35,160 nt of DNA, from the NCBI GenBank assembly GCA_031257385.1, contig JAIROT010000039.1, positions 1 through 35,160 of the forward strand, written 5' to 3'. The stretch's first letter is position 1. The number at the start of each line of letters is the position of its first letter. This stretch comes from Treponema sp. (GTDB taxonomy: Bacteria; Spirochaetota; Spirochaetia; Treponematales; Breznakiellaceae). The notes below the pieces were generated by a model. That model saw only the letters and a program-made list of their open reading frames with translations, searched no databases and was not told the origin of the DNA. Below, in pieces: positions 1 to 6,395 of the stretch. A program made the position numbers and the translations under genes.

Positions 1-37
1 CGGAGGCTCGTTCGAGAGGAAGTTTATAATACCGTCC

Positions 38-120
38 GGTTTAATACCAAATTTTTGTAATCGTTGCTTTATTCAGCCGGAGCAGAGCTCCGGGGTATTA
101 AACCAGACTTTCGAATAAAA
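38..120. repeat. Dispersed repeat with hairpin and inverted arms, copy 1
   Basis: Positions 92-120 hold a 29-nt sequence that recurs exactly at 14451-14479. It begins GGGGTATTAAACCAGACT. Immediately before it is a perfect hairpin, CCGGAGC-AGA-GCTCCGG (77-93). The 11-nt arm GGTTTAATACC at 38-48 is the exact reverse complement of 94-104, so 38-104 can fold on itself. The second copy is also preceded by a hairpin, which suggests that the hairpin belongs to the mobile or amplified unit. Function is unknown. Confidence 0.75.
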
Positions 121-143
121 CGCTTTACCAGTTATAATATACG

Positions 144-176
144 CGCATAAAACGCTTTTGTCAACAAAATTATGCG
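144..176. repeat. AT-rich nested inverted repeat
   Basis: CGCATAA (144-150) pairs with TTATGCG (170-176). Inside it TTTTGT (156-161) pairs with ACAAAA (164-169) across a 2-nt loop. The structure is not followed by a T-run, and no gene lies directly upstream, so I do not call it a terminator. A TATAAT box lies just before it at 133-138, but no convincing -35 box accompanies it. Confidence 0.5.
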
Positions 177-219
177 GAAAAACGGGCCGGCGCAAGGGAA
201 AGCGCGGTATACCGGACTG

Positions 220-302
220 ACCGGCGCCGGGGGAAACATGAGCTGATACCGAGTCGCCGGTAACTCCGGCCTGTAGTTGCGGACAACTATAAGGGCGCCG
301 GT
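220..302 (+). ncRNA. Candidate structured RNA (three-way junction)
   Basis: A 9-bp closing stem, ACCGGCGCC (220-228) with GGCGCCGGT (294-302), encloses two local hairpins. These are GCCGG-TAACT-CCGGC (255-269) and TAGTTG-CGGA-CAACTA (274-289). This is seen in the sequence by eye, and the strand is a guess because stems read on both strands. It matches no riboswitch or housekeeping RNA class I can recall with confidence. GC-rich DNA makes chance stems likely. From 303 to 428 I see only GC-rich sequence with no gene. Confidence 0.25.
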
Positions 303-428
303 TTCCATAGAGCGGAAGGAAGGCCGCGGGCGGACGGCGTCACGAACCTGATGACCCGGAAAGCCGGGGCCCGCAAGCGCCCGGCGCGCCCATGCCCCGA
401 AAAAGAAGCCGCGCCCGCAAGAACTTCC

Positions 429-473
429 TTGTCATATTGAAAAGACGGTATATAGTATGGTAAAACGCTTCCG
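429..473 (+). promoter_or_regulatory. Promoter and LacI-type operator-like site before a LacI relic
   Basis: TTGTCA (429-434) and TATAGT (451-456) are separated by 16 nt and make a good sigma-70-type promoter reading into the LacI remnant at 499. Just downstream, GTAAAACGCTTCCG (460-473) fits most of the usual LacI/CcpA-family operator pattern with a central CG. The ten bases TAAAACGCTT also occur at 116-125 and 148-157. An autoregulatory site for the original repressor is an inference. Confidence 0.45.
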
Positions 474-498
474 CCGCGCTTTATTGAACGAGGTCGAA

Positions 499-704
499 AT
501 GGGCGTTACCATAAAAGATATTGCGAAAAAGACCGGACTGTCATCACCACCGTTTCGATTCACTACGACCGCATTGCCCGAAAGGCGGTCAACCTGATCA
601 AAAAACTCACGCAGAACGGCTCCGCCCTGACACCGGAACTGATAGCCCCCTCGCTGATTGTGCGTGAAAGCACGGCGGAACCGGGGACCGGCAGGGCGGC
701 CTGA
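499..704 (+). pseudogene. LacI-family transcriptional regulator, internally deleted relic
   Basis: From the ATG at 499 the sequence reads MGVTIKDIAKKTGLS, the typical start of the LacI helix-turn-helix. In a different frame, from about 543, it reads ITTVSIHYDRIARKAVNLI and ends SLIVREST... before TGA at 702-704, the typical LacI C-terminus. Members of the family are about 330-350 residues, so roughly 270 codons between the two ends are gone. The junction falls near 540-548 and shifts the frame, so the short N-terminal piece stops at about 595. The promoter upstream is intact. The protein cannot work as a sugar-responsive repressor. The gene it once regulated may have been lost with it, because no sugar gene lies beside it. 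Confidence 0.85.
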
Positions 705-717
705 TCACGAAAAGCAC

Positions 718-803
718 GAAGGGCACAAAGTGGAAGAAAGTCCAATGTGGAGATTAGGAGGTAGGGTCTATGGCCACATCCTTCCCTTCCCTTTGTGCCC
801 TTC
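718..803. repeat. Long hairpin repeat element (MITE/REP-like)
   Basis: GAAGGGCACAAAG (718-730) is the exact reverse complement of 791-803. After one bulged T the stem continues with GGAAG (732-736) against CTTCC (786-790), giving about 18 paired bases. A further inner stem, ATGTGG (745-750) with CCACAT (774-779), lies nearer the tip. The element sits between two gene relics and encodes nothing. From memory, sequences with the CTTTGTGCCCTTC core are common intergenic repeats in several bacterial phyla. No transposase or target duplication is visible. Confidence 0.65.
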
Positions 804-822
804 CTGTCCTCCGTGGGGCTAA

Positions 823-1020
823 TCATGAAACCGTATATCTCAAGGGGCCTTTTTCATCCTTGCCGTTCTCCCGCCATAGACAGTAGATATTCATATTGGC
901 GCGGCCGGCGCCGGCGGGCTTACAGGCAAGACTGGTATTGATATAGGCGCGAAGGGCGGTTTCAAGGGCGGCGCGGTAAAGGAATGTCTCGCCGGGTTTC
1001 GGAATGTAATCGGTATTCAT
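823..1020 (-). pseudogene. Short ORF, probable internally deleted relic of a hypothetical protein
   Basis: The ATG at 1020 follows a GGGGAGAGAG ribosome-binding site, so the 65-codon frame has a real-looking start. The N-terminus MNTDYIPKP and the C-terminal stretch around CLWRENGKDEKGP resemble, from memory, the two ends of a longer hypothetical protein family in gut bacteria. In that family a DYIP-type start and a CLRWENTKGEKGP-type end are separated by a long middle. Here only about 65 residues remain, so I read it as an internally shortened copy. It could instead be a true small protein. Function is unknown. The frame can be extended to 1092, but that part has no start signal. Confidence 0.4.
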
Positions 1021-1150
1021 AATCTCTCTCCCCGCACCGGTCCGGGCATTCGGCTTGTATAAAAAAATCCTAATAGTTATATTTTCAAACAATCTTATTA
1101 GATATTTGTACTGTAGTCAAGCAGCCGTTAAATTATCTTTAATAGTGACT

Positions 1151-1174
1151 CTTTCAAAACTTCAGTTTTGAAAG
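1151..1174. repeat. Perfect hairpin upstream of the XRE gene
   Basis: CTTTCAAAAC (1151-1160) and GTTTTGAAAG (1165-1174) form a 10-bp stem with a TTCA loop. A second hairpin follows: GGGCTTT (1204-1210) with AAAGCCC (1219-1225). A further GTTTTGAAAG stands alone at 1250-1259, just before the XRE start. The direct repetition suggests either a repeat family or a binding site for the neighbouring regulator. There is no T-run. Confidence 0.5.
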
Positions 1175-1278
1175 GGCAGCTTTTAAAAAACGGGTGTTTC
1201 GCAGGGCTTTAGCCTGGGAAAGCCCAAGAGCCGCGTCAAAATCAACCGGGTTTTGAAAGCGGCCCAGACAGGGTGACA

Positions 1279-1644
1279 ATGGCTGACGGGGAAGAGTTAC
1301 GGTCAATTTTAAGTATGAATATCAAGCAGCTTCGCAGCAGGCTGGGGTTTTCACAGGCGGTTTTGGCCGAAAAAACAGGTATCTCCATCACTTTTCTGAG
1401 CGCCATTGAGCGGGAAAAAAAATGGCCCTACCCCGAAACCCTGACAAGCCTTGCGGGCGCTTTGGGAGTCGGCGTTCACGAATTATTCAAAAAGAAGGAA
1501 GAGACCGTATCAAACGAGGTTATCGTCGCCATCAGCAAGTGTCTTGACGATGTTTCCCTGAGTATAAGGCAAAATATCAACAGGGCGATTCTACAGTCCA
1601 TAGAAAATATACGCGAATACTACACAAGGGAAATCGGCGAATAG
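1279..1644 (+). CDS. XRE-family helix-turn-helix transcriptional regulator
   Basis: This is a small DNA-binding protein of about 121 residues. Residues 12-70 form a Cro/C1-type helix-turn-helix, with the typical run IKQLRSRLGFSQAVLAEKTG, then SITFLSAIEREKKWPYPETL and a closing AGALGVGVHELF. The remaining 50 or so residues are helical and match no domain I know; they may mediate dimerisation. The frame also opens with GTG at 1273, but the ATG at 1279 is the more natural start. No strong ribosome-binding site precedes either. The gene ends 20 nt before the convergent MEMO gene, so its targets cannot be read from context. A hairpin and a GTTTTGAAAG repeat just upstream could be its own operator, which is inference. 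Confidence 0.85.
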   Translation: MADGEELRSILSMNIKQLRSRLGFSQAVLAEKTGISITFLSAIEREKKWPYPETLTSLAGALGVGVHELFKKKEETVSNEVIVAISKCLDDVSLSIRQNINRAILQSIENIREYYTREIGE

Positions 1645-1664
1645 CAAAGGCGGACCTTATGAGC

Positions 1665-2495
1665 CTATTCAAACGTGAAGGCGGCGTATCCCACAAAAGA
1701 GTCGGGAAACTCCCCTTCGCCGCCCGGAACATCGGCGCTGGTGGTATATTTCAGAAGCCGCGGAAGAGACGCGCCCGACGCCGCGGCAAAGCCCAGCGCG
1801 CCCAAAACCGCGCCGGCGGAACAGCTTGAGCGGTCCTGTTCGGCCCGTTCCAGCACGGCGGCGGGGTCATTTGATTCCACCGCCCGGATAAAAGCGGCGT
1901 CGTTTACTTCGCGCACCCAGCGCAGGGCCGCGGGGCCGCCGCCCCTGGGCGCAAAGCCGTAGCCCGCCCCGTAGTGGGTTAAATCGGTGGAGGCCAGTAC
2001 CGCAAGACGCCGGCCCAGCTTCTCCGCCGCGCGGGCGATAGTCCGGCCCGCCTCAAAACCGGAAAATTCCGCGGGAATCCTGACCCAGAGCAGCATGGCC
2101 CGCGGAAAGAAAAAACGAACCATGGGAAGAAGCACCTCAACGGTGTTGTCGCGGTAGCAATCCTCCGTTCCGCGCAATTCTTTTAGCAGCGGTTCCCGCA
2201 ATTCCGCGTCTATGGGCATATTGCCAAGAGGAGTCCGTGCCGCGTCTTCCAGGGCAAAAAGGAACGGCGACCCGGCGGGGAGGTGCCCGCCCAGAACCGC
2301 CACGGTTTCCGCCTGCCGGTCAAGGCCGGACACGGCCGCTACGGCTATGCGGCCCGAGTAGAACCAGCCCGCATGCGGGGCAATGGCGGCGCGGGCGCGG
2401 CCTTCCCCCGCGCGGAAAGGCGCCAGAAACCGCTCTATTTCAGCGGCGGAACGGGGATACCAGCCCGCCGGAAGGGAAAAATCACGTAAATTCAT
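1665..2495 (-). CDS. amrB: MEMO-family protein (AmmeMemoRadiSam system protein B)
   Basis: The 276-residue product belongs to the MEMO family, related to class III extradiol dioxygenases, and is expected in the cytoplasm. Family landmarks are PHAGWFYSG (residues 40-48), GGH (69-71), NTVEVLLPM (117-125), STDLTHYG (169-176) and Cys225 near the C-terminus. These supply the metal-site or active-site His, Asp and Cys positions. Length is normal. Bacterial homologues are usually found with an AMMECR1 domain and a radical SAM protein, but neither is nearby here. The exact reaction of the bacterial system is not settled. The ATG at 2495 is chosen because GAGG stands 8 nt upstream; a GTG at 2498 is too close. 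The gene is divergent from the membrane protein at 2552, with only 56 nt between them. Confidence 0.85.
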   Translation of the reverse strand: MNLRDFSLPAGWYPRSAAEIERFLAPFRAGEGRARAAIAPHAGWFYSGRIAVAAVSGLDRQAETVAVLGGHLPAGSPFLFALEDAARTPLGNMPIDAELREPLLKELRGTEDCYRDNTVEVLLPMVRFFFPRAMLLWVRIPAEFSGFEAGRTIARAAEKLGRRLAVLASTDLTHYGAGYGFAPRGGGPAALRWVREVNDAAFIRAVESNDPAAVLERAEQDRSSCSAGAVLGALGFAAASGASLPRLLKYTTSADVPGGEGEFPDSFVGYAAFTFE

Positions 2496-2540
2496 CACGA
2501 TTGCCTCAATTGATTCTAGCAGAAATATACGGAATATGTA

Positions 2541-2554
2541 TATAATAACCTATG
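2541..2554 (+). promoter_or_regulatory. -10 box directly abutting the start codon (possible leaderless mRNA)
   Basis: TATAAT at 2541-2546 lies only 5 nt before the ATG at 2552, and there is no Shine-Dalgarno sequence in between. A start of transcription about 6-7 nt after the box would fall on the start codon, giving a leaderless message. No good -35 box is seen at the normal distance. Confidence 0.35.
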
Positions 2555-3901
2555 CAGCAAAAGAACGCTTTCAATAGAACCTCGATTATAAGCGCTGTGA
2601 TAGCCGCGATTTGTATCGTAGTATATGCCGCGGCCCTGGTTTCCGCGGTACTGAGAATCTATCTCAGCGTTGAACAGCGCCGCCTCGTCGCCGAGAAGGA
2701 ATTCTTCGATATCGCCGATCTTGCCTCATCCGCGGGAGTACTCGGTTTTATGGACGAGCCTTTTGTAGAAACCATTACCGACGCCCTGACCGCGAGTGTC
2801 ACTCTGGAGGCCCTTATCATCACCGGCCCCAACGGTGAATACGCTTTTGAGCGGGAACAGGGGAAGGCGGTCAACTGGGTGAGCAATTCCCCCCGGTTCA
2901 GGGGCCGGTTTGATTTTTTAAGCCAGTCCCTGTACCAGCCCCTGCACATCGCGGGCCTGCGGAACGTGAACATACAGGCGGTGGCAAGCGCCCTGGATTA
3001 CCGTATCCTCACCGGTATTCTAAAACAAACCCTGATCATGGTGCTGGCAGGCCTCATACTGGCCTTTTTTACCCTGCTTATGGAATCGCTTCTGGGCAAA
3101 TCCGCGGAGAAGCGCCGCTATGCGCCATACCAGGGCACGGAGGACCGTGCGGCGGAGTTCATCCCCGAAGCGGAGACCGTGTTTCCCGAAGAACCGCCTC
3201 CTCCGCTACGGGCTGCCCCGGCGGAGGCTACCGTCCCGCTGCAGGCCGCCGCCGCGGCTCAGGCCCCGCAGGAGGCGGCCGTTCAGGCGCCACAGGAACC
3301 TGAGCTTCCGCCAACAGGGGACATTTCCTTCGAACCGCCCGCCGGGAGCCGGGAACGGGACGAAGAAAGCGCCGCGCCGCCCAAAGGACTTTATTCGCCG
3401 CGGAGCAACATCGGCTGGGAGGAATACACGGAGGACCGGCTTGAATCGGAGCTGCACCGCTGCGCGTCCGCCGAGCAGGATCTGGTTTTTATAGTAATGG
3501 AAATTATGGATCTGGGATTTCAGGGCGATGATTTTTACAAACAGTTCGCCGAGGACGCGGCGCGTTTCTTCACCCTGAGGGATCTGATCTTTGAGAAGGG
3601 GGAACAGGGCGTCGCGGTAATCTACCCCAATATCGATCTGGAAACGGGTTTTGCGAAAGCCGATGAATTCCACAGCCGTGTTATGGACAAATACCCGGCC
3701 TATCTCAAAGCAAAAAACGATCTCTGTATCGGCATTTCTTCCCGTGCGGGACGCCTTATTGACGCCGGCCGGCTGATGTTCGAGGCGGGTGAAGCCCTGG
3801 AGCGGGCTTTAAGCGATCCGGATTCCCACATTGTGGCCTTCAAAAGCGACCCCGATAAATACCGGGCGTTCATTGCTTCTCAAAAAAAGACGCATCCCTG
3901 A
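2552..3901 (+). CDS. Membrane-anchored protein with degenerate GGDEF-like domain
   Basis: The 449-residue protein has TM1 at about 11-35, an extracytoplasmic loop of about 115 residues and TM2 at about 153-180. A Pro/Ala/Glu-rich linker follows at roughly 195-285, then a C-terminal domain to about 440. That domain has the general build of a diguanylate cyclase, including an IGISS strand and an RLMFEAGEALERAL helix near its end. The GG(D/E)EF loop is missing, and the equivalent place reads EKGEQGVAVIY, so catalysis is unlikely. A signalling role by binding or scaffolding is inference. The last nine residues (IASQKKTHP) and the stop lie inside a 42-nt repeat shared with 16076-16117, so the native C-terminus may have been replaced. 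No ribosome-binding site precedes the start. Confidence 0.7.
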   Translation: MQQKNAFNRTSIISAVIAAICIVVYAAALVSAVLRIYLSVEQRRLVAEKEFFDIADLASSAGVLGFMDEPFVETITDALTASVTLEALIITGPNGEYAFEREQGKAVNWVSNSPRFRGRFDFLSQSLYQPLHIAGLRNVNIQAVASALDYRILTGILKQTLIMVLAGLILAFFTLLMESLLGKSAEKRRYAPYQGTEDRAAEFIPEAETVFPEEPPPPLRAAPAEATVPLQAAAAAQAPQEAAVQAPQEPELPPTGDISFEPPAGSRERDEESAAPPKGLYSPRSNIGWEEYTEDRLESELHRCASAEQDLVFIVMEIMDLGFQGDDFYKQFAEDAARFFTLRDLIFEKGEQGVAVIYPNIDLETGFAKADEFHSRVMDKYPAYLKAKNDLCIGISSRAGRLIDAGRLMFEAGEALERALSDPDSHIVAFKSDPDKYRAFIASQKKTHP

Positions 3902-3911
3902 ACAGCCGCCC
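3870..3911. repeat. 42-nt exact repeat, copy 1 (3' end of the GGDEF-like gene)
   Basis: This 42-nt sequence is identical to 16076-16117. On the plus strand it supplies the last codons and TGA stop of the gene ending at 3901. On the minus strand it reads GRLFRDASFFEKQ plus stop, the same frame that ends the DUF4340 protein at the other copy. The bases on either side of the two copies differ. Confidence 0.85.
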
Positions 3912-3912
3912 A

Positions 3913-3940
3913 TTGAGTTTTGAAAAAGCCCTGATACTAT
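3913..3940 (+). promoter_or_regulatory. Possible promoter of the GntR-type regulator
   Basis: TTGAGT (3913-3918) and TACTAT (3935-3940) are separated by 16 nt. A second -10-like TATAAT stands at 3949-3954 without a good -35 partner. Either could drive the regulator gene that starts at 3975. Confidence 0.35.
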
Positions 3941-3974
3941 AAGAGGGATATAATTTGAGGAATGAACAGAGGGC

Positions 3975-4733
3975 ATGAAAAAAAATAACTCGATCAAATC
4001 CCTTCCTCTGAAATATGAACAGATTCAGCAAAAAACCGTAGTAGCCCAGGCCATGGAAAAAATTCGGGAGCTTATCACATCGGGTTTTTACAAGCCAGGC
4101 GATAAAATTCCTACCGAACAGGAACTGGCCGAACACTTCGGGATTGGCCGTTCCTCCATTCGGGAGGCAATCAAAATATTCCAGCACCTGGGCATCCTTG
4201 AATCACGGGTTCCCAAGGGAACTTTCCTCTGCGACCGTTCCCAAATTTCAACAGAGGCGATTTCCTGGTCTTTGCTCCTGGGATCAGATGACATGTGGGA
4301 GATTCTGGAATTGCGGCAGATCATTGAAGAGACAGCCTTCCTTACGTTCATAACTAAATATGTCCGCAAACCGTTATCGTGCCGGCCTGTTATAGAGGCC
4401 CTGGAAGCGGAAGTAAAAAATATGAAAACCGCTTTTACCGAAGGTTCCATAGAAAAACTGAGCCTGGCGGATTACACTTTTCACTCCATTATTATTCGGG
4501 AGGGAAACAATAATCTCTTCCTTGCCATTTTCAAAATTCTCAACGCTTTTCTGGAAGCGGAGATACGCAAGACCTATTTTGCCATAAAGAATTTGCGGGA
4601 CGTGTCAAAAGATCACCAGGAAATCATTGACGCGATAAAAACCAGAGTCCCGAAAAAGGCTATCGAGCGGCACAGTTCCCATTTTTTCAGAATCAGGGGC
4701 CTTTTGGCGCCCGGCGCCCTGCCAAAGACCTGA
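3975..4733 (+). CDS. FadR-subfamily GntR transcriptional regulator
   Basis: The 252-residue protein has an N-terminal winged helix-turn-helix (about 20-85). It contains the classic GntR run IPTEQELAEHFGIGRSSIRE, followed by FQHLGILESRVPKGTF. The C-terminal half is an all-helical FCD-type ligand domain that begins around LLGSDDMWEILELRQIIEE. Members bind small acids or sugar acids and usually repress neighbouring catabolic operons. This gene stands just upstream of, and on the same strand as, the transport and dehydrogenase cluster. That cluster starts behind a promoter with a palindrome at 4935-4953, so it is the obvious target. The start is uncertain: GAGGG is only 1 nt before the ATG, while GAGG at 3957 is 14 nt away. 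Confidence 0.88.
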   Translation: MKKNNSIKSLPLKYEQIQQKTVVAQAMEKIRELITSGFYKPGDKIPTEQELAEHFGIGRSSIREAIKIFQHLGILESRVPKGTFLCDRSQISTEAISWSLLLGSDDMWEILELRQIIEETAFLTFITKYVRKPLSCRPVIEALEAEVKNMKTAFTEGSIEKLSLADYTFHSIIIREGNNNLFLAIFKILNAFLEAEIRKTYFAIKNLRDVSKDHQEIIDAIKTRVPKKAIERHSSHFFRIRGLLAPGALPKT

Positions 4734-4827
4734 GGGCCGGAGGCATGCAGGCGCGCCGGCCGGGAAAGGCGTTCGGGAAAGGGATTTTGCGGGCAGGATG
4801 AGCCTTTTCGCGGATTCCGCTTGTTTT

Positions 4828-4855
4828 GCAGCGATCCTTCTGCCGGGTTTTTTTT
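4828..4855 (+). terminator. Possible terminator after the GntR-type gene
   Basis: A short GCAG/CTGC stem (4828-4831 with 4840-4843) is followed by CGGG and a run of eight T at 4848-4855. More T-rich sequence follows. The stem is weak, so this is a tentative intrinsic terminator separating the regulator from the catabolic operon. Confidence 0.35.
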
Positions 4856-4888
4856 GTAATTTTTTTTTGATTTTTGTGATGATTTTTG

Positions 4889-4917
4889 TTGACAGGTGAA
4901 AATTTCCGTTGTATCAT
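4889..4917 (+). promoter_or_regulatory. Strong sigma-70 promoter of the catabolic operon
   Basis: A perfect TTGACA (4889-4894), a 17-nt spacer and TATCAT (4912-4917) form a near-consensus promoter. It stands about 96 nt upstream of the URO-D-like start codon at 5014 and is the best promoter seen in the window. Confidence 0.75.
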
Positions 4918-4934
4918 CATTCTATTATTATTGT

Positions 4935-4953
4935 ATGATAATAAGATTATCAT
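4935..4953. promoter_or_regulatory. Palindromic operator candidate for the GntR-type regulator
   Basis: ATGATAAT-AAG-ATTATCAT is a perfect 8-bp inverted repeat with a 3-nt centre, starting 17 nt after the -10 box. Its size and place suit a dimeric FadR-type repressor that blocks early transcription. A related ATTATCAT stands at 12233-12240 before the transaldolase gene. Assignment to the regulator at 3975 is inferred from position. Confidence 0.5.
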
Positions 4954-5013
4954 GGTTTCTATACAGAGATTCCCCAAAGGCCGGAGCGGGGTTCTGCTTT
5001 GAGGAGGATGAAT

Positions 5014-6171
5014 ATGACTTCCCGGGAACGGGTTCATGCCGCCATTGATCATAAACCGGTTGACCGGGTTCCGCTGGATATGACGATTTCCTATACGGCG
5101 CATAACAATCTGTGCAGGTATATGCACTGGGATCACCTCTGTGTCGATACGGCAAGCATCTGGTCGGTTGCCTTTCCGGATCCTGAATTCCACGAAAAAA
5201 TGAATCTTGACTGCGTTTATGTGGGCCTTAATCCGCCTTCGGGGACTCCCCCTTTACACTTCAACGTTGATGAAACCTATACCAACGAATTCGGGCAGAG
5301 TTACCGGAAGACAATTGCTTCAACCGGGGCGGTATCCTACGATTTTACCAACACCCCTGCCGGGGATTGGACCCTGGAAGACCTTGAAAACTGGCAGATG
5401 CCGGATCCCCTTGACGACGCGATTTTCGACGGGCTTTATGAACGATGCAGGTATATATATGAAAATACCGACAAGGCCATTGTCGGATATTTCGGCGCTT
5501 CCCTCTTTAGCGTTTCAAGCCATATCCGGGGCATGGAAAACTGGTATGTGGATCTGATGACCGAGCCGGAATTTACCGGCCTTTTTATGCGGAAATTCCT
5601 CGACTATTACACGAAGATGTACAACAGGGCCCTGGACATTGCGGGAAAGTACATCAGCTTTCTCCGAACCGAAATGGACGATTTCGCCAGTCAGCAAGGG
5701 CCGCTCATCTCCCCGCTGGTTTTTCGGGAACAGGTTAAGCCCCTGCTGGGGCAGTTCTACGGCGCTCTTAAAGCCAAATTTGCCGAAGTAAACCCCCGGG
5801 GCAGGCTGATGAAACACGCCTGCGGGGACAACAGCGCCTTTATCGATGATTATATCGACATAGGCGTGGATATGCTCGATCCGGTACAGCCCAATACCGC
5901 CCTCATGACCAGGGACTTCCTTTCCAAATACAGGGGCCGTATCGCCTTTCATGGCAACATCAACACCCAGCAGGTTATGCCCTACGGTACGGTTGAAGAA
6001 GTGTGGGAAGATGTAAAAGATTCCCTGCGCCATCTTGCCGGCCCTTCGGGTTTTATTTGCGGCCCCACCCACCACATTCTGGGCGATGTGCCGCCCGGGA
6101 ATATTATTGCCCTCAGGGACGCGGTACTGGAATTGGGACAGGTTAAAGACGGCCGGCTTGTCAAGATTTGA
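5014..6171 (+). CDS. URO-D (uroporphyrinogen decarboxylase)-like protein
   Basis: The 385-residue product belongs to the URO-D superfamily, which contains heme-pathway decarboxylases and corrinoid-dependent methyltransferases such as MtaA and CmuA. Evidence is the N-terminal block TSRERVHAAIDHKPVDRVP and the central HACGDNSAFIDDYIDIGVD followed by MLDPVQP. The end block contains FHGNINTQQVMPYGT and CGPTHHILGDVPPGN. No other heme gene and no corrinoid protein lie nearby, so a heme role is unlikely. As the first gene of a catabolic operon it may act on the imported compound, for example as a methyl or C1 transferase, which is inference. The ATG at 5014 is chosen because GAGGAGG (5001-5007) lies 6 nt upstream. 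The TTG at 4999 and ATG at 5008 overlap or touch that site. Confidence 0.8.
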   Translation: MTSRERVHAAIDHKPVDRVPLDMTISYTAHNNLCRYMHWDHLCVDTASIWSVAFPDPEFHEKMNLDCVYVGLNPPSGTPPLHFNVDETYTNEFGQSYRKTIASTGAVSYDFTNTPAGDWTLEDLENWQMPDPLDDAIFDGLYERCRYIYENTDKAIVGYFGASLFSVSSHIRGMENWYVDLMTEPEFTGLFMRKFLDYYTKMYNRALDIAGKYISFLRTEMDDFASQQGPLISPLVFREQVKPLLGQFYGALKAKFAEVNPRGRLMKHACGDNSAFIDDYIDIGVDMLDPVQPNTALMTRDFLSKYRGRIAFHGNINTQQVMPYGTVEEVWEDVKDSLRHLAGPSGFICGPTHHILGDVPPGNIIALRDAVLELGQVKDGRLVKI

Positions 6172-6199
6172 CGGGTTTCCGGGTATAAGGAGCGGGGAA

Positions 6200-6301
6200 A
6201 TGAAGCGTTTGCAGATAGAGGAAAACGCCAAAGGAGGATACATCAGCCTTGAAGCGGAGGACCTTGCGTCCATGCTCAGGGGCGCGGAAGCCCTTTCATA
6301 G
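6200..6301 (+). CDS. Small 33-residue ORF of unknown function
   Basis: The frame starts with ATG at 6200, 7 nt after AGGAG (6188-6192), and ends with TAG at 6299-6301. It lies 28 nt after the URO-D-like gene. The product is acidic, with no signal peptide, Cys or TM segment; the middle reads GGYISLEAEDLASML. It could be a small accessory protein of the URO-D-like protein or a chance frame. I do not recognise it. Confidence 0.4.
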   Translation: MKRLQIEENAKGGYISLEAEDLASMLRGAEALS

Positions 6302-6323
6302 GGGGATCACTTTTGTTTTTTAC

Positions 6324-6363
6324 AAAATCAGGGAATGTTCCTAAAGGGACCTTTCGTGATTTT
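6324..6363 (+). other. Intercistronic stem-loop before the binding-protein gene
   Basis: AAAATCA (6324-6330) pairs with TGATTTT (6357-6363). The inner part can also pair through GTTCC and GGGAC. A short A-rich stretch, not T-rich, follows, so it looks like a message-processing or stability hairpin rather than a terminator. Confidence 0.35.
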
Positions 6364-6395
6364 GAAAAAATAAAATTTGCAGAAGGAGAAGAAGC

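Noticed and set aside
333-372. Resemblance to a TPP riboswitch (GAACCTGAT)
   Set aside because: The CTGAGA box and the supporting helices are not found at the right places, and no thiamine gene follows.
563-826. 87-codon minus-strand frame
   Set aside because: It runs across the LacI relic and the hairpin element, has no start signal and no recognisable domain.
3870-4187. Minus-strand frame ending in the same residues as the DUF4340 protein
   Set aside because: Apart from the shared 42-nt repeat it is antisense to the GntR-type gene and has no matching upstream domain. The repeat is reported separately.
5014-6171. Call as heme-pathway uroporphyrinogen decarboxylase (hemE)
   Set aside because: The start block and neighbourhood fit the diverse URO-D-like family, not HemE. 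No other tetrapyrrole gene is nearby.
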